Below are positions 52,577 to 60,950 of a stretch of DNA of 64,000 bases, one piece after another. Every line of letters starts with the position of its first letter. Position 1 is the stretch's first letter. The stretch is from Streptomyces sp. NBC_01446 (lineage in GTDB: Bacteria > Actinomycetota > Actinomycetes > Streptomycetales > Streptomycetaceae), in NCBI RefSeq assembly GCF_026340095.1, contig NZ_JAPEPO010000001.1, forward strand, positions 2,882,501 to 2,946,500, in the 5' to 3' direction. The notes under the pieces are model-generated. The model saw only the letters and a list, made by a program, of their open reading frames with translations, did not search any database and was not told the origin of the DNA. Position numbers and translations under genes: made by a program.

Positions 52577-52669
52577 TCAGCAACAGTGCACGTCAGCGAC
52601 GCACAGCGCGGTCACGCCGATGAGCGTGAGCTCAATGGCGGTGCGCGAGGGTGCGTGGCGGTACGACAT
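52577..52669 (-). CDS. Cys-rich leader peptide, putative cysteine attenuator
   Basis: A 30-codon ORF (ATG at 52669) ends A-L-C-V-A-D-V-H-C-C-stop, three Cys codons in the last eight. It has no ribosome site, and a consensus promoter places the transcript start at or next to its ATG, so it is probably leaderless. In mycobacteria, leaderless polycysteine ORFs attenuate downstream genes when Cys-tRNA is charged. It lies 184 nt before the binding-protein gene on the same strand. Confidence 0.75.
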   Translation of the reverse strand: MSYRHAPSRTAIELTLIGVTALCVADVHCC

Positions 52670-52676
52670 GCGGAGA

Positions 52677-52705
52677 AATATGAACGAACTTTCGCCGGAT
52701 GTCAA
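52677..52705 (-). promoter_or_regulatory. Promoter of the peptide ABC operon
   Basis: Minus strand: perfect -35 TTGACA (52700-52705), 17-bp spacer, -10 CATATT (52677-52682), then 7 nt to the ATG of the leader peptide. It is one of the best consensus promoters in the window. Confidence 0.8.
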
Positions 52706-52725
52706 AGCGACCCCTGCCCTGCGGC

Positions 52726-54255
52726 TCAACTCTTGGGAAAGGCCCAGGGGTTGGGCTTGCAGGTGATTCCGTCGAAGGTCAGGAACTTGGTCTGCTGCTG
52801 CATGACGGGCGCGAGCGCGCCGTTCTTCGTGCAGGTCACGTGGTTGAACCCGAGCCGGTGCCCGACCTCGTGGTTGATGAGCATCTGCCGGTACAGATGG
52901 ATCTTGTTCCCGTACGTCGTCGATCCCTGTGCCCACCGATAGGCATTGATCATGACGCGGTCGGTGGCGGCGGAATCGCAGGACACATTGTCCTCGGTCG
53001 TGTCGAGCCCGGATTTCTCGCACCAGACGCCGGTGGTCCCCGGACTGGCGAGCGTAATCACGAAGTCGGGCTTTCCGGAGGAAATCCGCTCGAAAGTCCT
53101 GCCGCCGTCATGGGCCCAACTGCGGTCGTCGTTCAGGGTCTTCTGCACGGCCTGCGCGAAAAGCCCGCCGTCGAGCCCGAGCCCGTTCTCGACGTCGATC
53201 CGGTACTGGAACTTCTGCCCCTTGCCCGGTGCCTTGTCGAATCCGGGCACCGCCGTGAACTTCCCGGAACCCTTGAGCTTGGCGGACAGGGGATACGTCC
53301 TGCCCATCTTCTGGTCGTACGTCAGCGGGGTGACGGGCCGGGCCTTGCCCCCGGGGGCGGCCCGGTCGTCCGAACGGGACGCCGACCCGGCCGTCGACCG
53401 CTTGCCGGGCCCGGCCGCGGACTGCGCGTGGGCGTCGGCCGCGCCGCCACGCCCTTGGACGACGTGCCCGGCGACGACGACGGCGAGCGCGGTGGTCACT
53501 GCGGCGGCCGCGATGCCGGTGTACGTACGGCCCTTGCGCCGTTTGTCACCCGGCTCCTCGTCCTCGGCGGACCCGGCTGCGGCCACGTCGGGCTCGCCGC
53601 CCTCCGCTTCCCAGTCGGTGACAGCGCCGTAGGGGTCGGAGGGACGGACAGGCGGGGCGAACGCGTCCACGTAGTCCTGCCGCGGCCTGCTCCGGGGCGA
53701 CGGCACGACCGGCGCGGCGGCGTAGCCGACGCCCATGCGGGTCTCGCCCCGGGCGCCCCCCTCGAACTGCTCAGGGTGCCCACCGCGCACATGCGGAACG
53801 CCGTGCGCGGGAGTGCTCTGCGGGAATCCATGGGAAGGCGTCACACGGGGCGACCCGTGAGCCGGAGTCCCCTGCGCCGGGAAACCGTGCGGCGGGGTCG
53901 CCTGCGGGAAGCCATGGGCGGGGGTCGCCTCGGAGAACCCACGGGTGGTGGGCCCCTGTGGCGGAGCCGCCTGCGGGAATCCGCGCGGCGGGGTCGCCTG
54001 GGGAAAGCCATGTGCGGGCGTCGCCTCGGAGAACCCACGCGGCGGCCCGGCGTTCGGCGACGAGCCGCGGTACGGGGCCGGCTGCGCCTGCCCGCGCGGA
54101 GCGCCCTGCTGCGCCTGGGGACCCGGCGTGGTGGGACGTGGGACATCGGGGGCGCCGCGTCTGCGGCGACCGCGGCCTGCGGCGACCGGCGCCCCGGCCT
54201 CCTCCGCGTCGTCCAATGGTGCCGGTGCCGGCCCCCGGCGGCTATGCCGTCCCAC
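52726..54255 (-). CDS. DUF3152 protein with metzincin-type zinc site
   Basis: The 509-aa protein has a cytoplasmic repetitive N-terminus (about 60-150, units like A-T-P-x-G-F-P-Q), a transmembrane helix (about 240-260), and an exported C-terminal DUF3152 domain (about 310-509). That domain carries H-E-V-G-H-R-L-G-F-N-H, a perfect HExxHxxGxxH metzincin zinc motif, and an A-P-V-M-Q stretch that may be the Met-turn. It is therefore probably an extracellular peptidase, still named as unknown function. GTG at 54255 has a good GGGGAG/GAGGCGG site and overlaps the hydrolase stop by 14 bp. M. tuberculosis Rv3207c is the likely counterpart. Confidence 0.87.
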   Translation of the reverse strand: MGRHSRRGPAPAPLDDAEEAGAPVAAGRGRRRRGAPDVPRPTTPGPQAQQGAPRGQAQPAPYRGSSPNAGPPRGFSEATPAHGFPQATPPRGFPQAAPPQGPTTRGFSEATPAHGFPQATPPHGFPAQGTPAHGSPRVTPSHGFPQSTPAHGVPHVRGGHPEQFEGGARGETRMGVGYAAAPVVPSPRSRPRQDYVDAFAPPVRPSDPYGAVTDWEAEGGEPDVAAAGSAEDEEPGDKRRKGRTYTGIAAAAVTTALAVVVAGHVVQGRGGAADAHAQSAAGPGKRSTAGSASRSDDRAAPGGKARPVTPLTYDQKMGRTYPLSAKLKGSGKFTAVPGFDKAPGKGQKFQYRIDVENGLGLDGGLFAQAVQKTLNDDRSWAHDGGRTFERISSGKPDFVITLASPGTTGVWCEKSGLDTTEDNVSCDSAATDRVMINAYRWAQGSTTYGNKIHLYRQMLINHEVGHRLGFNHVTCTKNGALAPVMQQQTKFLTFDGITCKPNPWAFPKS

Positions 54256-55261
54256 TCGCCGCCTCAGCTCCCCGCCCGCTCGTCTCGTCGCTCTCGGTCG
54301 ATTCCCCCGCATCCGCGAGGAGTTCACGCATCGCCGTGGCGACCGTCTCCGGATACTCCATCATCGCCACGTGTCCCGCGTCCGGCAGCGTCAGGAGCCG
54401 CGAGGAACGGAACGTCCGCGCGGCCCGCGCCGCCATCCGGTAGGACACGAGCTGATCGCGTCCACCGTAGACGAGGAGCGTGGGCGCGAGGACACGTTCG
54501 GCCTGACGCCACAGCCCATGCTGCCCGCCCAGGGTGTACGCGTTCACGACGCCACGCGCCGAACGGGTCATCGCGTCCCAGAAATAAGGCAGTTGAAGCC
54601 GCCGCTCCATCTCCTCGACGGCGGCCTGGTACCCCTCGGGGGTGACCCGGCCGGGATCCCCGTAACAGAGTGCTGTGACGCCGCGCACCCTCTGTTCGGC
54701 GGACCAGTCCTTGGTGAGGCGGGTGAAGAGCGAGGCCACGCCCGGTACGGCCAGCAGCGCGGTCGGCACCGCCGTCCGCTGCACGCGGATCTCGGGCAGC
54801 GCGGGCGAGACGAGTGTGAGGGTGCGGACGAGATCGGGCCGTACGGCCGCGACCCGTGTCGTGATCGCCCCGCCGAGGGAGTTGCCGACGAGGTGGACGG
54901 GCCCGCGGCCCGCCGCGTCGAGGTGGCGGATGACGGCGCGGGCGTGCCCGGTCACCGAGTAGTCGCCGTCGTCCGGCGGCGGCGAGTCGCCGAAGCCGGG
55001 CAGGTCGAGCGCCTCGCCGTCGACGACGTCCTCGAGGAGCGGCATCAGGGCGGACCAGTTCTGCGAGGAGCCGCCGAGGCCGTGCACGTACAGCGCGGGC
55101 GGCAGCCCTGCGCGGGTGCCGGGGCGGGAGCGGATCGTGAGCGTGAGCCCCGGCAGGGCGACCGAGTCGAGCCGCTCACCCTCCACGACCCGGACGGTGC
55201 CCGGCTTGGGCGCCGCGGCTGCGAAGGCGGCAGGCACGCGCGGCGACTCGGTCGAAGACAT
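54242..55261 (-). CDS. Alpha/beta hydrolase
   Basis: The 339-aa alpha/beta hydrolase has oxyanion motif H-G-L-G-G-S (about 60), nucleophile elbow G-N-S-L-G-G (about 125), Asp in G-G-R-D (about 270) and His in A-G-H-V-A-M (about 297). No signal peptide; the C-terminus is an acidic disordered tail. Substrate unknown; an esterase or lipase is plausible. Its stop lies within the start region of the DUF3152 gene, so they are co-translated. Confidence 0.9.
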   Translation of the reverse strand: MSSTESPRVPAAFAAAAPKPGTVRVVEGERLDSVALPGLTLTIRSRPGTRAGLPPALYVHGLGGSSQNWSALMPLLEDVVDGEALDLPGFGDSPPPDDGDYSVTGHARAVIRHLDAAGRGPVHLVGNSLGGAITTRVAAVRPDLVRTLTLVSPALPEIRVQRTAVPTALLAVPGVASLFTRLTKDWSAEQRVRGVTALCYGDPGRVTPEGYQAAVEEMERRLQLPYFWDAMTRSARGVVNAYTLGGQHGLWRQAERVLAPTLLVYGGRDQLVSYRMAARAARTFRSSRLLTLPDAGHVAMMEYPETVATAMRELLADAGESTESDETSGRGAEAASGTA

Positions 55262-55409
55262 GCGGGATATGTTACGAGACGATCACGCGCTGGATCGTGT
55301 GTTCGCCGTCACAGATCGCATCGCGCCCCGTTCCGGTGTCTCCTACGCTCAGATCTGGGCACCCGCCCACATGAGGACGCACAAGGACACATGAGGGAAG
55401 GGAGCCGCC

Positions 55410-55628
55410 ATGACGGTCGACCCATCCGACCCTGACACATTCGAGCGGCAGGAGGACGACGCGGAGTTCGGCGTCGAGGCCCCCGAGGCGGACGCGGCCG
55501 AGCAGCTCACGGAGCTCTCGCCGCACCGGGACGACCCTCCGGCGGACGCCGACCCGGACGCCGCGAACGAGGCGGACCGTGCCGAACAGGCCCGCGTTGT
55601 GGATCTGGACGAGGACGACTATCGGTGA
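55410..55628 (+). CDS. Small acidic protein
   Basis: The 72-aa protein is almost wholly Asp/Glu/Ala/Pro and predicted disordered, ending V-D-L-D-E-D-D-Y-R. No family recognised. GGGAG lies 7 nt before the ATG. It lies between the divergent hydrolase gene and the TetR gene; the 144-bp gap downstream carries two copies of TGCCCGTAT (about 55633-55651). Confidence 0.7.
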   Translation: MTVDPSDPDTFERQEDDAEFGVEAPEADAAEQLTELSPHRDDPPADADPDAANEADRAEQARVVDLDEDDYR

Positions 55629-55772
55629 CCTGCCCGTATTTGCCCGTATGCGGACGGTTTCCATAGCTGTCCGGTCCGTGAAATTGTGCGTTCGCACCGC
55701 GCACACCAGGGTTACCGAAAAGTACGATGGCGAAGCGGCGCACACCGCACACGGACAATCTTGGGAGGCGGC

Positions 55773-56414
55773 GTGACAGCCATCGAGCAGACAGAGGCAG
55801 CGCGCCCTCGGGGCACGCGCCTGCCGCGCCGTGCCCGACGTAACCAGCTTCTGGGCGCGGCCCAGGAGGTATTCGTCGCGCAGGGCTACCACGCGGCGGC
55901 CATGGATGACATCGCGGAGCGCGCAGGCGTCAGCAAGCCGGTGCTCTACCAGCACTTTCCCGGCAAGCTCGACCTCTACCTGGCTCTGCTCGACCAGCAC
56001 TGCGAGGCGCTTCTCCTGGCCGTGCGCACGGCGCTGGCCTCCACGTCCGACAACAAACTGCGGGTCGCGGCCACGATGGACGCGTACTTCGCCTACGTGG
56101 AGGACGAGGGCGGCGCGTTCCGCCTGGTCTTCGAGTCGGACCTGACGAACGAGCCCGCGGTGCGCGAGCGCGTGGACCGCGTCAGCCTGCAGTGCGCGGA
56201 GGCGATCTCCGACGTGATCGCCGAGGACACCGGCCTGTCGAAGGACGAGTCGATGCTGCTCGCCGTCGGTCTGGGCGGCGTTTCGCAGGTCGTGGCGCGC
56301 TACTGGCTCTCCAGCCAGTCGCAGATCCCGCGCGACAAGGCCGTGACGCTCCTGACATCCCTGGCCTGGCGCGGCATCGCCGGCTTCCCCCTGCACGGCA
56401 CCGACCACCACTGA
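55773..56414 (+). CDS. TetR-family regulator, FasR-like
   Basis: The 213-aa regulator has an N-terminal helix-turn-helix (about 22-66, with M-D-D-I-A-E-R-A-G-V-S-K-P-V-L-Y-Q-H-F) and a ligand-binding helical domain. GGGAGG lies 5 nt before the GTG. The same pair, TetR followed by a DUF3107 gene, is Rv3208-Rv3208A in M. tuberculosis, where Rv3208 is FasR, activator of fatty-acid synthase genes. The fatty-acyl-CoA link is inferred from that synteny. Confidence 0.88.
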   Translation: MTAIEQTEAARPRGTRLPRRARRNQLLGAAQEVFVAQGYHAAAMDDIAERAGVSKPVLYQHFPGKLDLYLALLDQHCEALLLAVRTALASTSDNKLRVAATMDAYFAYVEDEGGAFRLVFESDLTNEPAVRERVDRVSLQCAEAISDVIAEDTGLSKDESMLLAVGLGGVSQVVARYWLSSQSQIPRDKAVTLLTSLAWRGIAGFPLHGTDHH

Positions 56415-56558
56415 CGAGGCGCGGCGCACGGCGGCCCACGGTCTTGTTCGCTCCTGGCGTGCAGCGTGGACGCCGGGTACGTCCCCTCACCGGGCTAATG
56501 TGTGCTGGGTACGGCGCGGTCGTCCGCGCACATCACGGATCGTCGGAGGGACAAGGCC

Positions 56559-56786
56559 GTGGAGGTCAAGATCGGCGTGCAGCACACGCCCCGCGAGATC
56601 GTTCTGGAGAGCGGCCAGACCGCCGAGGAAGTCGAGAGCGCGGTGTCCGAGGCACTGTCCGGCAAGGTGCAGCTGCTGACTCTCGTGGACGAGCACGGCC
56701 GCAAGGTCCTGGTGCCGGCCGAGCGCCTGGCGTACGTGGAGATCGGTGAGCCTGCGGTGCGCAAGGTGGGCTTCGGCCCGGTGTAG
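56559..56786 (+). CDS. DUF3107 protein (TB9.4-like)
   Basis: The 75-aa small beta-rich protein matches the actinobacterial DUF3107 family, with E-V-K-I-G-V at the start and R-L-A-Y-V-E-I-G near the end. Function not established. GGAGGG lies 10 nt before GTG. It probably shares control with the TetR gene (144 bp upstream). A strong hairpin follows. Confidence 0.87.
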   Translation: MEVKIGVQHTPREIVLESGQTAEEVESAVSEALSGKVQLLTLVDEHGRKVLVPAERLAYVEIGEPAVRKVGFGPV

Positions 56787-56817
56787 GGCCCCGCGCACGG
56801 CGGCACGAAAGACATAC

Positions 56818-56855
56818 GGGAAAGGCCCGGTGGCATCCGCCACCGGGCCTTTCCC
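56818..56855 (+). terminator. Terminator after the DUF3107 gene
   Basis: A 17-bp perfect stem (56818-56834 with 56839-56855) with a 4-base loop. Confidence 0.9.
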
Positions 56856-57003
56856 GCACCTGTTTCCGTGCCTGTCCGCGACGCTGCGGCCTTCACAGGG
56901 CGGACCCAGCGAACCCATACGGGGAGGATTGCATTCCGCGGCCCGCGGGTACACCGGTCAAGACCGATTTGCACCACGGCCAATGCGGGAGGGACCTCAC
57001 ACA

Positions 57004-57270
57004 ATGCTCCTGGAAGCGCTCGGCTCCGCCCTGCTCGGCCTCGGCCTTGCCTGGGCCGCGACTGTCCGCCTGCCCAGCCGGCTCCCGTCCCGGGCGCTCG
57101 TACTGCCGACAGGAATCGCGGGTGCGCTCTTCGGGGCATTTCTGACCCACACCGCGCTCGGCTCCGGACACGCCCTCGCCACCCTGGCCGGAGCGGTCGT
57201 CGTGGGAGTGGCGTTCCTGTCGCTGCTGCTGCGCCCCTCAGCCCGAGTCCGGCGATCAGCGCCGGCGTAG
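57004..57270 (+). CDS. Small membrane protein
   Basis: The 88-aa protein has two or three hydrophobic helices (about 3-22, 33-53, 57-78) and a basic C-terminus. GGGAGGG lies 10 nt before the ATG. No family recognised; Rv3209 holds a comparable position in M. tuberculosis. It is convergent with the MiaE-like gene; 57271-57389 holds no clear hairpin. Confidence 0.7.
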   Translation: MLLEALGSALLGLGLAWAATVRLPSRLPSRALVLPTGIAGALFGAFLTHTALGSGHALATLAGAVVVGVAFLSLLLRPSARVRRSAPA

Positions 57271-57389
57271 GGCCTCTCGTCCGGACCGTGCCGGGCTCGC
57301 GGGGTCTGGCACGCACTGACCCCGCTCCCTGATCCAGCCCGATCCGGACGCAGGACCCTGGACCGTGACCGACCGACGGTGAAGCGGCC

Positions 57390-58121
57390 TCAGGCCGCGA
57401 GCCCCAGCGCGGCCATCCGCTTGGTGTGCGCCTCGGTGATCCGCGAGAACATACGGCCGACCTCCGCGAGGTCGAACCCGTCGGCCACGCCGCCGACGAG
57501 CATCGTCGACAGGGCGTCCCGGTCGGCGACGACCCGCTGCGACTGCGAGAGCGCCTCGCCCATCAGGCGGCGGGCCCACAGCGCGAGCCGGCCGCCCACG
57601 CGCGGCTCGGCCTCGATCGCGGCCCGGACCTTCTCCACGGCGAAGCTGGCGTGCCCGGTGTCGTCGAGGACGGCGAGGACGAGGGAGCGGGTGTCCGAGT
57701 CGAGCCGGGCCGCGACCTCACGGTAGAAGTCACTGGCGATCGAGTCGCCGACGTACGCCTTGACCAGACCTTCCAGCCAGTCCGACGGCGCGGTCTGCTT
57801 GTGGAAGCCGTCGAGCGCGGCGACGAAGGGCTCCATCGCCTCGGTCGGCTCGACGCCGATCGCCGAGAGCCGGTCGCGCAGTTGCTCGAAGTGGTGGAAT
57901 TCGGCGGACGCCATTTTCGCGAGCTCGGCCTTGTCGCCGAGCGTAGGCGCCAGCTTCGCGTCCTCGGCGAGCCGCTCGAATGCGGCCAGCTCCCCGTACG
58001 CGAGTGCGCCGAGCAGGTCCACGACCGCTGCGCGGTAATGGGGGTCGACGGATGCCTTCGCCCAGTCCTGGGCGGCGATTCCGGTGGGTTCGTCGGCTGC
58101 GGCGGTGTCAGGCGTCTCCAT
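57390..58121 (-). CDS. Ferritin-like di-iron protein, MiaE-like
   Basis: The 243-aa all-helical protein has two metal-binding patterns of the ferritin/MiaE superfamily: A-Y-G-E-L-A-A-F-E (about 43-51), S-A-E-F-H-H-F-E (ExxH, about 73-80), and a second helix pair with D-D-T-G-H-A-S-F-A-V-E. MiaE hydroxylates a tRNA modification; the actinobacterial branch may have another substrate. Next to the RNA helicase as Rv3210c is next to Rv3211. ATG at 58121 lacks a clear ribosome site. Confidence 0.85.
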   Translation of the reverse strand: METPDTAAADEPTGIAAQDWAKASVDPHYRAAVVDLLGALAYGELAAFERLAEDAKLAPTLGDKAELAKMASAEFHHFEQLRDRLSAIGVEPTEAMEPFVAALDGFHKQTAPSDWLEGLVKAYVGDSIASDFYREVAARLDSDTRSLVLAVLDDTGHASFAVEKVRAAIEAEPRVGGRLALWARRLMGEALSQSQRVVADRDALSTMLVGGVADGFDLAEVGRMFSRITEAHTKRMAALGLAA

Positions 58122-58536
58122 GAAGCGCACAATAGCCCGCCGACCGCCGCCCGGAAGTCCCTGGTCAATGACTGTGACGACGGCTACGTGACCAATTCGG
58201 CCATCGCACATGCGCGATTCCGGGGTATGGTGGTAAAGAGCCCGCCGGGTACGAGCAGAACTTTTACGTGTCTGTTTGTACGCGTTTTCGACGGGCTTCA
58301 TGAATGAGGATGCCCGGTCGGTGGCCCGATCGGCTCCGACCCGACAGCCCTCCGGGCGGTACGTCACACGGCGTACGGCACGAGGAGGGAATCCCTCAGC
58401 GGCACGAGCGCTCGAGCGTCGGCAGTGGTCCCGCGTCACCCGGCCCGCCCGCCTCTCGCTGGCGACCGGCGATCAATCGGCACGGTCACGACCCCCGCGT
58501 TCGCCTCGCACCGCGTCTCACAGAAGAGGCAACACC
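58122..58536 (+). other. Long 5' region of the DEAD-box helicase
   Basis: This 415-bp stretch between divergent genes has weak third-position GC bias in the helicase frame, so it is probably untranslated leader, not an N-terminal extension. A different-frame ORF (58304-58540) ends in a TGA that overlaps the helicase CTG start, and could couple initiation. Confidence 0.5.
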
Positions 58537-60837
58537 CTGACTACGCAGCAGCTTTCCACGTTCCGAGAGCTCGGGATCCTTCCCGAGACCGCCGAAGCCC
58601 TCGAGGCCGTCGGCATCATCACCCCCTTCCCCATCCAGGAGATGACGCTCCCCGTAGCGCTCTCCGGCACCGACGTCATCGGCCAGGCCAAGACCGGCAC
58701 CGGCAAGACGCTCGGCTTCGGGCTTCCGCTCCTCGAGCGCGTCACCGTCCCCGCGGACGTCGAGGCGGGCCGGGCGCAGCCCGAGCAGCTGACCGACGCC
58801 CCGCAGGCGCTCGTCGTCGTCCCCACCCGTGAGCTGTGCCAGCAGGTCACGAACGACCTGCTGACGGCCGGCAAGGTGCGCAACGTGCGCGTCCTCGCCA
58901 TATACGGCGGGCGTGCCTACGAGCCGCAGGTCGAGGCCCTCAAGAAGGGCATCGACGTCGTCGTCGGCACCCCGGGCCGTCTCCTCGACCTCGCGGGCCA
59001 GAAGAAGCTCAACCTGAAGCACATCAAGTCCCTCGTCCTCGACGAGGCCGACGAGATGCTCGACCTGGGCTTCCTGCCCGACGTCGAGAAGATCATCAAC
59101 ATGCTTCCGGCCAAGCGCCAGACGATGCTGTTCTCCGCGACGATGCCCGGCGCCGTCATCGGCCTGGCCCGTCGCTACATGTCGCAGCCGACGCACATCC
59201 GCGCCACGTCGCCCGACGGCGAGGGCGCGACGGTCGCGAACACCTCGCAGCACGTCTACCGCGCGCACAACATGGACAAGCCGGAGATGGTCGCGCGCAT
59301 CCTGCAGGCCGAGGGCCGCGGGCTCGCGATGATCTTCTGCCGTACGAAGCGGACCGCCGCCGACATCGCCGACCAGCTGCAGCAGCGCGGCTTCGCGTCC
59401 GGCGCCGTCCACGGTGACCTCGGCCAGGGCGCACGTGAGCAGGCCCTGCGGGCGTTCCGCAACGGCAAGGTGGACGTGCTCGTCTGCACCGACGTCGCCG
59501 CTCGCGGCATCGACGTCGAGGGTGTGACGCACGTCATCAACTACCAGTCCCCCGAGGACGAGAAAACGTACCTGCACCGCATCGGCCGTACCGGCCGCGC
59601 GGGTGCCAAGGGCATCGCGATCACGCTGGTCGACTGGGACGACATCCCGCGCTGGCAGCTGATCAACAAGGCGCTGGACCTGAAGTTCCCCGACCCGGTC
59701 GAGACGTACTCGTCGTCTCCGCACCTGTACGAGGAGCTGAACATCCCGGCCGGCACGAAGGGCGTGCTGCCGCGCTCCGAGCGCACCCGGGCCGGCCTGG
59801 CCGCCGAACAGGTCGAGGACCTCGGCGAGACCGGTGGCCGTGGCGGGCGCGGCGGCCGTGGTGGCCGTACGGCCGCTCCGGCTCCCGTCCAGGAGCGCGA
59901 GCGCGAGCCGCGTACGGCGCGTACGACGCCGCGTCGCCGTCGTCGCATCCGTAACGGCGAGCCGGTGGCCGCGCCGACGGTGAACGAGCCGAGGACGGCT
60001 CCGGCCGAAGCGGTCGCCGCCTCCGAGGCCGTGGACGCCACTTTGGTGGAGCCGCGTACGCCGCGTCGTCGCCGTCGCACCCGTTCCGGCGCCGCTCCGG
60101 AGGCCGTCGTCGAGACCGCCGCCGTCGCGACGGCCGAGGCTGTCGCCGACCCGGTCGAGTCGGTCGAGGTCGCGGAGACGAAGCCGAAGCACACCCGTAA
60201 GGCCGCCGCCGAGGAGGTCGCCGAGACCGTCGAGGCGACGGTCCCGAGTCCGCGCCGGCGCACCCGCAAGGCCGCACAGGCCGCGGTGGACACGGTCGAG
60301 GCCGTCGAGTCGGTCGAGGCTCCCGCGGAGGCCAAGCCCAAGCGCACCCGTAAGGCGGCGCCCAAGGCCGAGGCCGTGGCGGACACCGTCGAGGCGACGG
60401 AGATCGCGGAGACGAAGCCGAAGCGCACCCGCAAGGCCGCCGCCCCCAAGGCCGCCGCCGAGGCGGTCGTCGCCGAGGAGGCCGAGACCAAGCCGCGCCG
60501 GCGCACCCGCAAGGCCGCACAGGCCGTGGTGGACACGGTCGAGGCCGTCGAGTCGGTCGAGGTCGCGGAGACGAAGCCGAAGCGCACCCGTAAGGCCGCC
60601 GCCCCCAAGGCGACCGCCGACGCGGCCGCCGAGGTCACGGAGACGAAGCCGAAGCGCACCCGTAAGGCCGCCGCCCCCAAGGCGACCGCCGACGCGGCCG
60701 CCGAGGTCACGGAGACGAAGCCGAAGCGCACGCGCAAGGCCGCGGCCCCCAAGGCCGCCGCCGAAGCGCCCGCCGAGGAGGCGCCCGCCAAGCCCCGCCG
60801 CCGCACCCGCAAGGCCGCGGAGCCGACGGAGAGCTGA
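58537..60837 (+). CDS. DEAD-box RNA helicase with basic repetitive tail
   Basis: The 766-aa protein has all helicase motifs in the first 400 residues: Q-motif, A-K-T-G-T-G-K-T, P-T-R-E-L, T-P-G-R, D-E-A-D, S-A-T, A-R-G-I-D-V, H-R-I-G-R-T-G-R-A-G. The rest is low complexity: R-G-G boxes (about 430-440), then about eight copies of a K-P-K-R-T-R-K-A-A unit alternating with acidic V-E-A-V-E-S segments, like histone H1/HU tails. It remodels structured RNA, probably in cold or ribosome assembly. CTG at 58537 is preferred because GAAGAGG lies 8 nt upstream; ATG at 58276 or 58300 are alternatives. Confidence 0.9.
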   Translation: MTTQQLSTFRELGILPETAEALEAVGIITPFPIQEMTLPVALSGTDVIGQAKTGTGKTLGFGLPLLERVTVPADVEAGRAQPEQLTDAPQALVVVPTRELCQQVTNDLLTAGKVRNVRVLAIYGGRAYEPQVEALKKGIDVVVGTPGRLLDLAGQKKLNLKHIKSLVLDEADEMLDLGFLPDVEKIINMLPAKRQTMLFSATMPGAVIGLARRYMSQPTHIRATSPDGEGATVANTSQHVYRAHNMDKPEMVARILQAEGRGLAMIFCRTKRTAADIADQLQQRGFASGAVHGDLGQGAREQALRAFRNGKVDVLVCTDVAARGIDVEGVTHVINYQSPEDEKTYLHRIGRTGRAGAKGIAITLVDWDDIPRWQLINKALDLKFPDPVETYSSSPHLYEELNIPAGTKGVLPRSERTRAGLAAEQVEDLGETGGRGGRGGRGGRTAAPAPVQEREREPRTARTTPRRRRRIRNGEPVAAPTVNEPRTAPAEAVAASEAVDATLVEPRTPRRRRRTRSGAAPEAVVETAAVATAEAVADPVESVEVAETKPKHTRKAAAEEVAETVEATVPSPRRRTRKAAQAAVDTVEAVESVEAPAEAKPKRTRKAAPKAEAVADTVEATEIAETKPKRTRKAAAPKAAAEAVVAEEAETKPRRRTRKAAQAVVDTVEAVESVEVAETKPKRTRKAAAPKATADAAAEVTETKPKRTRKAAAPKATADAAAEVTETKPKRTRKAAAPKAAAEAPAEEAPAKPRRRTRKAAEPTES

Positions 60838-60854
60838 GCAGGACCACGGAGCAA

Positions 60855-60897
60855 GCCAATGGCCCGGCACCCGCGAAAGCGGGGCCGGGCCATTGGC
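60855..60897 (+). terminator. Terminator of the RNA helicase gene
   Basis: A stem of about 19 pairs with one bulge, capped by GAAA, lies 18 nt past the stop. Confidence 0.88.
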
Positions 60898-60950
60898 GTT
60901 CACGGTCACGGAGGTCACGGGGGTCGCGGAGAGCCCCGCCCGATCCCCGA

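Noticed and set aside
41401..52705. Genomic island with integrase or attachment sites
   Set aside because: No integrase, transposase, tRNA gene or flanking direct repeat was found; base composition matches the surroundings.
52524..52766. 80-codon plus-strand ORF opposite the Cys leader
   Set aside because: No family features; it crosses the minus-strand promoter and leader peptide, which are better supported.
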